Shown here: one piece after another, positions 9,701-19,469 of the stretch
Layout of the letters: each line of letters starts with the position of its first letter
How positions within the stretch are numbered: the first letter of the stretch is position 1
From: Chara braunii
Taxonomy: Eukaryota > Streptophyta > Charophyceae > Charales > Characeae
Reading direction: 5' to 3'
Assembly: GCA_003427395.1 (NCBI GenBank)
Contig: BFEA01000032.1
Span: forward strand, 4,478,273-4,505,430
Length of the DNA stretch: 27,158 nt
Made by a program: the position numbers and the translations under genes
The notes under the pieces: model-generated
Database searches by the model: none
What the model saw: only the letters and a program-made list of their open reading frames with translations
What the model was told of the DNA's origin: nothing

Positions 9701-10110
9701 AAAATCGCAAGAGGCCGCACGCCCATGCTCATACACCCTTGCACGGTCGGGATCATGCTCACGGCAAGGAACACCACACACATTGTTGGGGATAGCCGTG
9801 AGTAGCAGCGAGTGTACGCGCCACATCCGTGTGCACCGCGCTCAGTCGGGATCGGGCGTGGGTAATCGGCCGCAGCAACGGGCGCACGAGCACAGACCGA
9901 GATCGGGGTGGGTAACCCCGCGCACATCAGCACATGCAGGCGCGCAGACCGGGGTCGGAGTGCGGGGCGCTGCGAGCATCCGCGCGCACACTCGTACAGA
10001 TCGGGATCGAGGTACGGGCGAGCGAACGCGCACACACACCCGCTCAATGTGGCCACGTGCGACAACGCCCACCGGCGGGTGGTCGAGATCGAGGCAGGGA
10101 CAACTGTCGG
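9701..10110. repeat. Degenerate GC-rich repeat tract
   Basis: Continues the GCGCAC-rich composition, with recurring ACCGGGATCGGGGTGGGTAA-like and CGCGCACA words at irregular spacing. It appears to be diverged minisatellite. Long ORFs on both strands follow from low stop-codon density. Confidence 0.5.
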
Positions 10111-10217
10111 ACCGGGCCTTTCAAGCGCTAAAGGGACACCTGATGAAACGGGCCTTCCAAGCACTAACGGGACACCTGACGGGACGGACCTTCAGGCGCA
10201 AACGGGCCCCCCGTCAG
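10111..10217. repeat. 36-bp tandem repeat, three copies
   Basis: Units begin near 10111, 10148 and 10184, each of the form ACGGGCCTTCCAAGCACTAA followed by GGGACACCTGA. The third copy is the most diverged. Confidence 0.75.
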
Positions 10218-10900
10218 ATTGGCACTTCAACAGAGGTTGGGGTTTTGGGCGCACTCGAGACATCCGACAGATCGAGACTTCAAGCCGAACCGGGACTTTG
10301 GGAGCGGGCTTCAAACACGGAACGGGACTCAGATCGAGGAACTGGGACTTTGGATGGGACCTGGACTTGACATGGGGCTGAGACTCTGACGGTATTGGGA
10401 CTTTGGATGGGACCTGGACTTGAGACGGGGCCGAGACTATTGACAAGACCAAGACTTTGACGAGGCTGAGACTCTGACGGAAAAGAGACTTTGGTGGGAC
10501 TGACGCTTTGACGGGACTGGGAGTTGAGCCTGCCCGAGGTTTTAACGGGGCCGGGGCTCAAACCTCGTCGGATCTGGACGGTACCGTGACTTCAGAATGA
10601 ACCGGAACCTTGGAACCTCAAGTGGACCGGGACTGTGGACGAGATTGGGCGTTCAGAACGTACCAAAAATCTGGGACAGGTCGAGACTCTGAGCGGCCTG
10701 ACATTTGCATGCACGGGCGCCGACGAGACAAGTCAATTCCTCTGAATGTGGGCTAGGACCAGACAGACTGAGCTTTCGGATGCGTTGAGATAAGCCTTTG
10801 AGGCAGGACTTGAACAAAGTCCGATGGATAGACGCAATGTTAATCGTGGCTGGAACTTCTAATCGGATAGGGCTTTGGACAGACCTGGGACTCAAGCATG
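10218..10900. repeat. Purine-rich degenerate repeats with GGGACTTTG words
   Basis: Short words such as GGGACTTTGGATGGGAC, GAGACTCTGACGG and GACGGGGCCGAGAC recur throughout. One clear duplication has a 53-bp period: TGGGACTTTGGATGGGACCT begins at both 10343 and 10396. The tract fades by about 10900. No gene is supported. Confidence 0.65.
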
Positions 10901-10979
10901 GCCGGGACCTTGGGATTAGACAGGTTTCCCTGATCAGACAACTATCGGGATCAGTCAGACTTGTGAGGGGGACCGGTAC

Positions 10980-11222
10980 GTGAGCGAGCCCATGGTGAAA
11001 CTAGACCTGGAACTATGGCCCCAGTGGGCCCGAGAATCTAGCTCGGACACGGAGAGCTCTAGCGTGATTCCCTGGGATCAGCGAGCCCGTTACCGGCGGT
11101 ACCCAATCGGGCGGAGGATCCGACCCAGATTGGTCGGAACTCAGATCGATTTTCCTGATTTGGGCATGGGGTTTTTCTCTGAGGCTAGGAGTAGCGCACT
11201 GAATCCTATTATTTTGGATTAA
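10980..11222 (+). CDS. Small unassigned ORF, 80 codons
   Basis: An ATG-initiated frame just beyond the repeat-rich zone. The product has a basic centre (RARYRRYPIGRRIRPR) and ordinary complexity, ending IILD before TAA. No domain is recognised. It could be an exon or chance, and nothing nearby confirms either. Confidence 0.2.
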   Translation: MSEPMVKLDLELWPQWARESSSDTESSSVIPWDQRARYRRYPIGRRIRPRLVGTQIDFPDLGMGFFSEARSSALNPIILD

Positions 11223-11317
11223 ATGGAAACAGTCTTTTTGTTCCTTCCAGACGGTGGGCTATGAGAGACTCGAGGTTGTGTCTAAAGTCGGTCCTAGTCT
11301 CTATTCATGTGAGTGTG

Positions 11318-11338
11318 GACTGACTGTTTTTCTTGCAG
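11318..11338 (+). other. Splice-acceptor-like sequence
   Basis: CTGACTGTTTTTCTTGCAG has a branch-site-like CTGAC, a T-rich tract and CAG, followed by GTTACAGGAGCC. A frame after it stays open for about 25 codons. No donor or gene was identified to pair with it. Confidence 0.25.
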
Positions 11339-12698
11339 GTTACAGGAGCCCCGTTCGACCCTCCCGTGGGTGACAGATACGGCGCGAGGTATAGGGTTCG
11401 GACGACGTGCCGATAAACCACTTCTACCGGTCAACAATGTACGCATAAGTAGCAGGCAAGCGCACCAATTAGGAGACAAAATATTTTTAATCCTGATTAG
11501 AGAAGGTAGCTGTATAATTAAATTTTATGCCAGGGTCCCTGATCCAGCGTCCCACCCACCTCTAAAATTCCATAGTTTAAGAGTCTTAGTAGGAGGGTAC
11601 ACACCTCATCTTGTGACCAAAACCTGCTTGCTTTGGATTTTAACAACTGTAATTACAGTAATGCATCAAACCCAAACCAACGAAGGTTCACTAGCTTGGA
11701 AGACTCATATCACAGATACACATCCCTGACAACAATTTTGTTTGGTTCAACATTCTGCGTAACACATAAAAAGAGACTTGCAAGAGGGGGAGTTGAAGAT
11801 GTTCCCATGGATGCACCCACCATGTGTTGTATATGACCTCCTTTCCTAATGTGTATAACCATCCTCTTAACTAGTCTCGTCGTCACCACAACCGCTTCAA
11901 CTATAGCTCCTCCATCGTTCAAGGTAGGTGCATTTGCCCTCCTGGCCACCTAACCCCTCTAAACCTTTTGACTCGGAGGTACCGATAAGTGGAAAGATAC
12001 CGTCCAACAATTCAGAATCAGGGAAGATAATCATCAAATCATTGACATCGAAAGATGCCATCACCTGCCTGCCATTGCTTGCAATAGTCATGTCATCATC
12101 TTTAATTTGGAGTGTTGCTCCCATCTCCTTTTCTCCTCTGCTTCCATTGTTCTGACGTCCTCCAACTTCTCTCTTCATGTTTGTTATAGTAACTGCTCAC
12201 AATGAAGCTCACATACTTCAATGCCTTCAGGGTTCTGCCTTGGTGTCAAATATCTTGTCGGTGAAGAAGTCCTCGCATCGGAAAGGGTTGCTACTGGCGA
12301 TGTCTGGTTGTTAACAGAAACCCGTTGCAAGGAGTGTGCCCTTGTTTATTGCAATTGAAGAACTTGATCTGAGTCGCCATATCGAGGGAGCTAACCGGAC
12401 ACTTGTGTCTCCGTGTTACCCTTAATGTGAGCTCAAAAAGCTGGTGTGATGATTACCACAACACTCGTCGATCAAGGAGTGAACTATGAGACTCTGTATA
12501 GATCAGGTGCTCACTCACTTGGAATTGACGACCAAATGGAAAGTCCTGCTCACCTCATCATATGATAGAACCATCCTCATCAAATCATCTGAATCACTGA
12601 AGCATACAATATATTCGTATCCCTTCGATACGCCAGCGTCGCCAGGTCAATCTTGACTGCTAAGCTTCCAGGGATGCACCAAGACCTCAACGAGGTTA
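11339..12698. other. Low-copy-looking DNA, no recognised gene
   Basis: Mixed-composition sequence with no internal repeats visible by eye. Open frames include 11313-11729 plus (138 codons) and 11897-12178 minus (93 codons). The latter contains a plausible-looking acidic stretch, MTIASNGRQVMASFDVNDL, but no domain I can name. This is the stretch where an unrecognised diverged host gene is most likely. Confidence 0.3.
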
Positions 12699-12848
12699 AG
12701 CCACCAGTACTTGTCCTAGGTATTGGCCGCGGAAAAGAATAGAGTAGAAATGTTTATAGTCGAACGAATTTGGGCGCTCCTGTAGTAGCCCGTACGTTTT
12801 CCAAAATTGTCGCGCGGTAGCGGGCACGACTAGGAAGTAATGGTGGTT
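12699..12848. mobile_element. Small TIR element, family copy 1 (diverged)
   Basis: The left end reads AGCCACCAGTACTTGTCC. The right end, reverse-complemented, reads AACCACCATTACTTCC. Both ends sit in a TTAA context (12696-12699 and 12848-12851), compatible with either TA or TTAA target duplication. The interior is about 150 bp with no coding capacity. It is the same family as the copies at 12915 and 19925 and the lone end at 25007. Confidence 0.75.
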
Positions 12849-12914
12849 TAAGACTCCCTGGCTACCAAATGTGCACCACAGTTCAACAGTCTAACTTGGT
12901 CGCACAAAATCTTA

Positions 12915-13059
12915 AGCCACCAGTACCTTTCCCAAGCATTTTGTCGTTTCACGTCGGTTAAGACGGAGGCCTCACTCAGCCTTCGACTGTGGCCAGCTGT
13001 GCCGCCAAAACTCGACGCGGAGGGCCTGTGGCCAATAGTTGGGAAAGGTACTGGCGGCT
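12915..13059. mobile_element. Small TIR element, family copy 2
   Basis: The left end AGCCACCAGTACCTTTCCCA is mirrored at the right end by GGGAAAGGTACTGGCGGCT, with one mismatch in the first 18 bp. The left flank is TTAA and the right flank is TTAT, so TA is the only duplication both sides share here. It is non-autonomous, 145 bp, and lies 66 bp from copy 1. Confidence 0.82.
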
Positions 13060-13644
13060 TATCAGTCCAGGGACTTCAAACCAAGTCGTTGGGGAATGCC
13101 GAACTTGGAGTCCAAATCAAAAGATACCTGCTTCTCCGGGTTCTCCCGCCATGGGCAACAATAGTCGCAACAGAAGTGAACGTGTCAGTAACACTGTTTC
13201 ATGATGCACATAAAAGAATAAATAATTGTGGCCGCACCATGCTTTTCATTTTTGCTTTGCAGTCGGATCAGGTTTTGCAGTCCGGTCGCTGACGGAGTTT
13301 TTAAATGCAGTCTAGTTGCGAAGGTTTTGGGCCTTTGTCAGAGTTGGTGTGTCAGTGGCTAAGCCGTTCAGGGCCTCGTAAGCCCTGACCCTTGACTTGC
13401 TGCACAAACATTTTCAGCCGTTCAATCTGATAGATCAAGATCGAATGGCTGAAATGTTTCCTGTGGCAAGTGAAGAGGGCGAGGGCCTATAAAGCCCTCG
13501 AAAAGAGGCCAAGAGGGCCATCTGGTAGTACGGGCTGAACTTCGCCTTCTGAAGGAAAGACAAATACCCCAATCCCCACCGCAACAATAGGCATGACACA
13601 AGAATTGAAAGGCGGATATATCAATCAAACCATTCCATTACGCA
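13060..13644. other. Unassigned, with an imperfect hairpin and a TATA-like word
   Basis: An inverted repeat TTTTCAGCCGTTC (about 13411-13423) and GAATGGCTGAAATG (13443-13456) encloses a short loop with GATC repeats. Similar CAGCCGTT...AACGGCTG structures are, as I recall, common in plant intergenic DNA. CCTATAAAGCCC near 13490 is TATA-like. Nothing supports a gene. Confidence 0.4.
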
Positions 13645-14084
13645 CATAAAAATAGCATAGTGGTATAGTGCAAACATCTTTCGAAAAAGTTACGTGACTT
13701 ATCCCCAACGTGGTGCAATCCCACCACCAGCAATCATCCTTTGGGGACACCTTTCACCAGTCCAAAACCAACGCTCCGAGGGGGGGGCTTGTTCCGCAAC
13801 CTGGAATCCTATTTATATTCATCTTGTACCAGTCCTCCTTATGTTATTTTGTTCGAGCAACTGCTTCCATCGTAACCACACATACGAAAAGTTGAAAGCT
13901 CCAGCCCCAGACAGAAGGTACATGCGATCATTGCTGTGTAATGAGGGTATTCAATGGTACGCTAGACCTGATTTCCAACAGGTAAAGCTCCTCACCAATA
14001 AATGGAGCAACCCCACAGGCAAACCACCACCAGGATAGTGGGCTTGCAATGCGGTTTTTTGGAAAAAAAAAAAAAAAAAAAAAA
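13645..14084 (+). mobile_element. Possible tRNA-derived SINE with A22 tract
   Basis: TAGCATAGTGG at 13653-13663 matches the tRNA A-box consensus and resembles the same region of tRNA-Asp, -Glu and -Gly. GGTGCAATCCC at 13712-13722 differs from the B-box consensus at one position. The distance between boxes is somewhat longer than in a tRNA. The 3' end, ACCACCACCAGGATAGTGGG followed by an A-run (14063-14084), is shared with the repeat at 25499. In both places GGACTAGTTC follows the A-run, so the true 3' end may lie beyond it. No clear target duplication was found. Confidence 0.4.
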
Positions 14085-15133
14085 GGACTAGTTCGGCAAT
14101 CAAACAATCAAACAGCAATCTCTGTATTACATGGTGTACCAATGGGACGCTATGAATAATAGTAATATATGAGTATGCCCTTTGAGGCATGACCATGCCT
14201 GTAATCAGACTAGATCCGCTTTGCACACGCGCAACGGGACACTGGCGTTGCACCACGCCACGTCACGGGTTGACGTGCATGGTGGTCTGACCCCCGGTAG
14301 TGGGGGTTCCACGTAGGACTCCATAGCCGCTGCAGTTTTCGCCACGTGGCAATTTCGGCTGTCACCAGTGGTGTCGAAGTGGAGTGAGCCTTCGGTAAAA
14401 CCAAAGTGTGCGAAAGTGCTAGAAACACGGGGAACGAGCGCAGCATGTCAGAAGAAGGTTTTCGGCGATGCAAGCAGTAGCGAAAATTGTAACAGGAAAG
14501 GATAGAGGGACGCCGTAAGCAGTGGTCAACAGCATACGCGAGCAGAAGACTTCCGCATAGCAAAAGGAGACAAAAGCAGGGCGAGGGGAAAATTGGGGAC
14601 AAAGAGGGAGGTGGAGCGAAAGGGGAAGAAGGGCATCGACACCACCAGGTCGGACGGGAAAGACAATGAAGCGTTAGAGATAGGAGGAGAAATTGAAGGA
14701 GTGAGGGTGGAACATAATCCAGCAACCCTGCAAGGGGTGACAGGAACACAGGGAGCAAAGGAAGACAAAGAAACCGGCAGAATGAAAGGAGGAAGAAAGT
14801 AGACAAGCAACGCCAAAGACCAAACAGACAAGTACGTCTCCATGTCTCCTTCCGCCACCCCCTGTGTTTTCCTCCGTTTCCGGTCCATCCCGAACCACCC
14901 CAAGCCAACAAGACCAAGTATCTGGGTGATTAAGATTCAAGAAGATTCAAGAAACCAAAAAATCAAGGAACCAAGAAACACGAGTGATAAAAAACGACAA
15001 AAAACTAAAAAAGTACACCAATACAAGAGAAAATATGTACGATGGAGTTAGGGCACAAGAGAGTTGGGGGACTGGGATCCCTCATCCTCTACCAAGGGGC
15101 CATGAGGCACAATCTGAATAGATAATTGGCAGT
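14085..15133 (+). other. Probable 5' leader of the LINE; boundary unresolved
   Basis: From about 14200 the plus strand turns GC- then purine-rich without a good ORF, directly ahead of LINE ORF1. A 69-codon open frame at 14593-14802 and long minus-strand frames (14210-14917) are not recognisable. Only position supports calling this a LINE 5' UTR. I could not find a target duplication matching the sequence after the LINE tail. Confidence 0.35.
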
Positions 15134-15655
15134 ATGCCCCTATGGAAGACCGACGTCGGGAATGACTTCCCTCCCCCAACCAAGTCAACGCTGCATCCCA
15201 ACGGGATATATTCCCTCCCCCCAAATACGAGTCAGCTAAATCATCACCATTGGCCAAACCTGGTGGGATCTGCGAATGGCGAAAAAGCCATAGCCGTCCC
15301 TGACATATCAAAGCCCCCTCCGACGCAGGAGAGTAGGGAGGAGAATGAGCTGGCACCACACAGAACACCCTCGAGTCGGGATTTGGTGATGGCAACAAAG
15401 GGGGAGGAGAAGGAAGAAGAGGTAGAAATGGAAGAAGAAAACGCGGGCGAAGAAGATGAAGAAATGCTGACGGAGGAGGAAAAACACATAGAAAAATGGC
15501 AAAAAAAAAACCCCACTACGATGCAGCAAAGGGGAACCGAGGGAGGAACTAAACCCTTATGGGCACAACGAGTCAGGAACACAATCCAAGAGAAATATCT
15601 CGATATCAAGCGAGACTCTCCTGACACACAACACGGAATGGAAGAGACCTTGAAG

Positions 15656-15719
15656 GTGCCCCTCTGCAACCTCTTTTCAACGAGGGCGTACTTCCTAACC
15701 CTCTTTCTCCTCCCCTCAG
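15656..15719 (+). other. 64-nt GT-AG segment in ORF1, intron-like
   Basis: Begins GTGCCC after AAG and ends CCCCTCAG before GTGATGG. CTAAC at 15695-15699 sits about 20 nt before the terminal AG, followed by a C/T-rich tract, an excellent acceptor architecture. The donor is weak. AGGTG flanks the segment as a direct repeat (15654-15658 and 15718-15722). Deleting it joins two ORF1 reading frames without a stop at the junction. It may be a small intron, an intron-generating insertion, or a plain insertion with a short duplication. Confidence 0.4.
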
Positions 15720-17707
15720 GTGATGGACCAGGGTGCGAGAAAGACGATGCTGAAGACATACCTAATAGACAAACTGGAGGCAAGGGATAAGGCCTATGCC
15801 AAACACGCTAGCAACTGGCTCTTCCACGGAGATGTCACACACAAATCAATCAACGATAAAATCAGATGGATATGCAAACGACTGGAGGAAATGAAAGGCA
15901 ACCCATAGGCAGTCTAGGAGTTCTTCCTGATCCAACCCCTCTCCTCAACAGTTTTTACAATCCTGAGCCTCTTCCCCCGAGACAAACAGACAATGGACAG
16001 GTGGAAAAAGATAAGATGGGAAAGGTCAGATGTGCGCATCTACCCATGGCAGCCAAAAAAGGTTAGCCCAGAGAAGAAGAGGGAACAACTGATGAAGGAC
16101 TATTTTTGGGTGGAATTCAGACACATCCCAATGGAAGTACAAGCTGCCTTTGTCTATGACTTTGGATAGCAACACAACATAGTAGACTTTATCGACCCCC
16201 TCTCGTCCTACGTGGCGAAACGAGATGACTATATGATGATAGCACTAGACCTGCCCAAAGACCAACCGTTTTCGATAGACGATATTATCCCCTACAAAAT
16301 GGGAGGAAAGGTCTACCAAATCCACACAGCACACAAGTTCATACCATGGTGCTTCAAATGCAGAGCATATGGTCATCTGAGCACGGAGTCAGCCTACCCC
16401 CAACACCCCAACAAGAGGGGCCCGGCGGCAGGCCATCTCCTACGAGATCCACGCAGGCCAAATAGGTGGTTTACAGCGGATCAGGGTCACGAGGGCCCGT
16501 CGAGGGGTGGGTATTCTTGGAGGATCTAGCCCCTGATGGACAAGCAAAAGGCTGGACCTGGGAGGGACGAGGGGACCCCTGCAGGGCCACCAGGCCACCA
16601 AGCGACTGGACCCCGTCGTCAGGGAAAGAGCCCAAAAGGCCGGAAAAGACCCCGCAGTCGACCAGGCCCCCCCGAAACCAAAATGCAAGACCACAAGTTA
16701 CCGCCCCCATATGAAAGAGATAAACAAATAAAACCGCTGACCAGACAACCACCCGAGAAACAAAAACAACCGAGTTGGGGACCGTCAACAATGCAGTATC
16801 TGCCAACAGGGAAACTGTTGGCTGACAAAAGGACGGGGGAGAAGCAACAAGAGGACTAGGGCCTTAAGAGAAAAACACTCGACGCAGGTTGTAGGTCCAC
16901 AGAAGGGAGGCAAGGAGAGCAGGGAGCCGATACGTGAGAAAACCACAGCCAGAAAGACCCGTTTGAGGAGGCCTTCGGCCCGACACCAATGAAAATAAAA
17001 ATCATTCTCGGTTCCCCCCCTCCGCCAGATATATAGAAATGGTTGAGGCACAAGACCCAAAAAAAACCCAGTTACCACACACAGAAACAATAGACATAGA
17101 GGAAGATAACAGAACACAAGGGGTGGGACTGCAGGAAGTAGCGGAATGGCTGATGGAGAACCTTCACTTGAAATATAAGAAAGGTAATGCGGAATTATGG
17201 GATGAATTGTACAAGGAACCGGTACCCCTGCTGCAAAGCAGTGCTAGCCTCCAAAAAGCTCTGGTTCAAGGTCTGTCGGAGGGGACAAACCGAGTGGATA
17301 TCTGCCACAAGCTTCTGAGCATTGTGCTCACCCGCTTTCACCCCCCAACCCTAGAATAGGACAGAGACAGGACAAACATAAAAATCAGCGGGAGGAGTAT
17401 ACCTCAGAGGTTGACATTGGGTGGCCGTGACCCGACCCGACCATACCCAGCCGTACCCGACAATTATGGACGGGTGCGGGTATGGCATGATTAGTATGCA
17501 CCAGGGCAATTGGGTCTGGAAATCTGAGGAGGGGATATGGCCGGGGCAGGAAACTGTAGGGTGGGTGGGGTTGGGTGTTGACATAGTGCCTGGACGGTTA
17601 CGGTCGGGCAAAGGTTGCCTTGGTTCCGGGTATGGCTGGGTAGAGGTTTCGCGCGGGTGACCCGAGGCTTGTAGGCATACTCGGCATATTTGGCAAGCCT
17701 AGGTAGT

Positions 17708-17863
17708 ATTAGGGTCAGGCCTGACCCTTTTTCTTCGCTGGGAAATAGTGGTACTAGTGGGGCGCGCCCCTAGTATAAATTTGTCTCTGGCCGTCTGTTA
17801 TTTGTCTTAGGGACGAGGTAGTACTAGTGCCAGACCGTACTATTAATTTGGCCTGACCCTAAT
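17708..17863. repeat. Nested 156-bp inverted-repeat structure inside the hAT element
   Basis: ATTAGGGTCAGGCC at 17708-17721 is mirrored by GGCCTGACCCTAAT at 17850-17863. The left end also contains a perfect 18-bp palindrome, AGGGTCAGGCCTGACCCT, at 17711-17728, and GGGGCGCGCCCC lies inside. It could be a MITE that inserted into the hAT element, or part of hAT itself. No target duplication was found around it. Confidence 0.5.
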
Positions 17864-18185
17864 CGTTTCATCCTAGGGAATACAACATTCACTAACAGGC
17901 TCTGGCCATAATTGTAGTCAGATCCATCAAAATCTGGTTGTAGTTGCGGCCAAATGTACACAAGAAAGTATCAATGTGAGTATCCCCAACCATTGGCTCA
18001 TTGTCGGCGCCAAATTTTGAAGCGAAAATCTGTGGATGGAAGCTAAGGAATCCGACATGCAAGGCCTAAGTTTGAAATAAAGATAAAAGGGAAGACTAAC
18101 CTGGGTGGAAAATTTTGGGCACAAGTACGACTGGGCACGGGTGAATGGATACTAGGTTCGGGGGCGGCTGGATGCGGGTGAAGGG

Positions 18186-18300
18186 AATTTTGGCCTGGGT
18201 GTGGCTGGGTATGGCTAGACAATTTTTAAATCACCCTGGGTGGGCTGGGTACGGGTAGAAAAAAAAAAAAATTAGCGTGGGTGGGCTGGGTCTGGGTAAA
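18186..18300. repeat. Subterminal tandem repeats of the hAT element, about 39 bp
   Basis: Three units of GTGGGCTGGGTACGGGTA followed by A/T-rich sequence begin near 18202, 18240 and 18279. They lie close to the right hAT end. In active hAT elements such subterminal repeats bind transposase, and that role is inferred here. Confidence 0.6.
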
Positions 18301-19469
18301 AATAATAGTGCTTACATGGGTCCAGCTAGATATGATACATCAAGGCTTGAGCTCGGTCAGATATGGGTAGGAACAGAAATGGTTTTGCGATCTCTGGTAT
18401 ACCTCCACCTTAGGGGAAGAGGAGACCCTAACAGACAGTCACAAAAAGTCACTACAACCCAACATCAACACAACTGCCGAAGAACAGATGGATGACCTAA
18501 GATTAGAAGATGGGAAGGAACAACTAGAGAAGAGGGATCAGGAAGAGAGTAAAGTGGAGGTAGCGATACAACACAAGGAGGAGCAGCAACACGGTGATAA
18601 AAAGGAGGAACAGGCCCGGGGAACAAAGAGGGAGAAGGAAAAGGGTGCTGAGGGGGGGATTCAGAAAAGAGGAAGGCATTGTGATACTCGTAGGAGAAGG
18701 GTATCAACAACCCCAACAAGAGAGGCGAAAGGGAAAGTGGGGTATCACGGAAGAGGGAGACGCCAGGACAGGACAGAGGAGAGGCAACCCAGGACCGGGG
18801 TTAGGACATAGCAACTGGAGATCCTCAAATCAAGGAGAGGGATGAGCGAGAGGGAGTGAACCCGTCAGATGGACTGTGTTTGGCACTAACATCCTGGGAT
18901 CCGGCCATGCCAAAGATGCAATCAACCCCTCACAACCCTCCCCCCCTCCAGACCCCCCGGAAGTTGACCTTACAAGCAAAAGATAAAAAATACGCCACTT
19001 GTTAGAAATGGCCTTTGATAAGGCACCCTCGAACAAGGGCATAACCCTCCTACCAGTAAGGCAAAAGGATGGGGCATGGGAGGTGGGACTATCTGTGCCA
19101 CCAGATGCTGCGCACAGAGAAGTCTCCCTCCAAGGGCGCTCGTCCCTCTTCCTGTCACTGACATCCTGGGCCGGAAGCCCAGTTCTCTGGAAAATGGACA
19201 TTTCTCATTTGTGCCAGAATCTACTACCGGAAGGGGCGTCCTCGGCCTTGGTACGCTTCCATAGGCGTAACAGATTGGGAAGCAAGGACATTTACCTGCG
19301 TTACGACCTCTCGAAAACAGACGAGCTGCTCTAGCTGGATAAGAGCGCCCTCTTAGATCTGCAACTTCTAAAAATAAAACCTAGTGATATCTGGTCAGAA
19401 ACCGAGATTGGGGCTTTCCTGGTGAAACTACTGCACAAAGGTAACATCCTAGAAATGGCTACCACTTAA

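Larger units (their letters stand above)
17405..18396. mobile_element. Non-autonomous hAT element, 992 bp
   Basis: The element begins CAGAGGTTGACATT and ends GCGATCTCTG, so both termini read CAGAG inward, as in many hAT elements. Perfect 8-bp target duplications GTATACCT lie at 17397-17404 and 18397-18404, the hAT length. Beyond the first 5 bp the inverted repeat is imperfect. Subterminal regions carry repeated GGGTGGGCTGGGTACGGGTA-like words (for example 17430-17660 and 18120-18300), a pattern known in plant hAT elements. No transposase ORF is present. The insertion lies in LINE ORF1 and therefore postdates that LINE copy. Confidence 0.9.
15134..19469 (+). pseudogene. LINE ORF1 (gag-like RNA-binding protein), broken
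   Basis: The product would bind LINE RNA. The N-terminal part (15134-15655) includes a very acidic Glu-rich stretch at about 15390-15480. From 15720 the frame reads KTMLKTYLIDKLEARDKA, then a DUF4283-like block (15920-16270) with LFPRDKQTMDRW, RIYPWQP and WVEFRHIPMEV, crossing TAG stops at 15906, 15915 and 16167. A zinc knuckle follows at 16350-16391, CFKCRAYGHLSTES, in which Ser replaces the final Cys. Then come a Pro/basic linker, a short acidic block (17039-17359), the hAT insertion, a charged Glu/Lys/Arg-rich segment (18407-18811) and a compact 150-residue C-terminal region (about 18990-19466) ending in TAA. I do not recognise that last region. Several frameshifts separate the blocks. Confidence 0.8.

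Noticed and set aside
9037-9805. Long ORFs on both strands (up to 228 codons) in the minisatellite
   Set aside because: The 61-bp unit is not a multiple of three, so each copy is read in a different frame. Openness comes from GC-rich composition.
13653-13722. A functional tRNA gene
   Set aside because: Only A- and B-box-like sequences are present. Acceptor and anticodon stems do not pair.
14210-14917. 235-codon minus-strand ORF
   Set aside because: Antisense to the purine-rich LINE leader. Leu/Ser/Phe-rich low-complexity product with no motif.
15244-15783. 179-codon minus-strand ORF
   Set aside because: Antisense of the Glu-rich ORF1 region, giving a Ser/Phe-rich shadow.
17749-17760. GGTACTAGTGG as another end of the small TIR family
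   Set aside because: Only about 10 bp match, there is no TTAA/TA flank, and the neighbouring GGGGCGCGCCCC palindrome explains the local structure.
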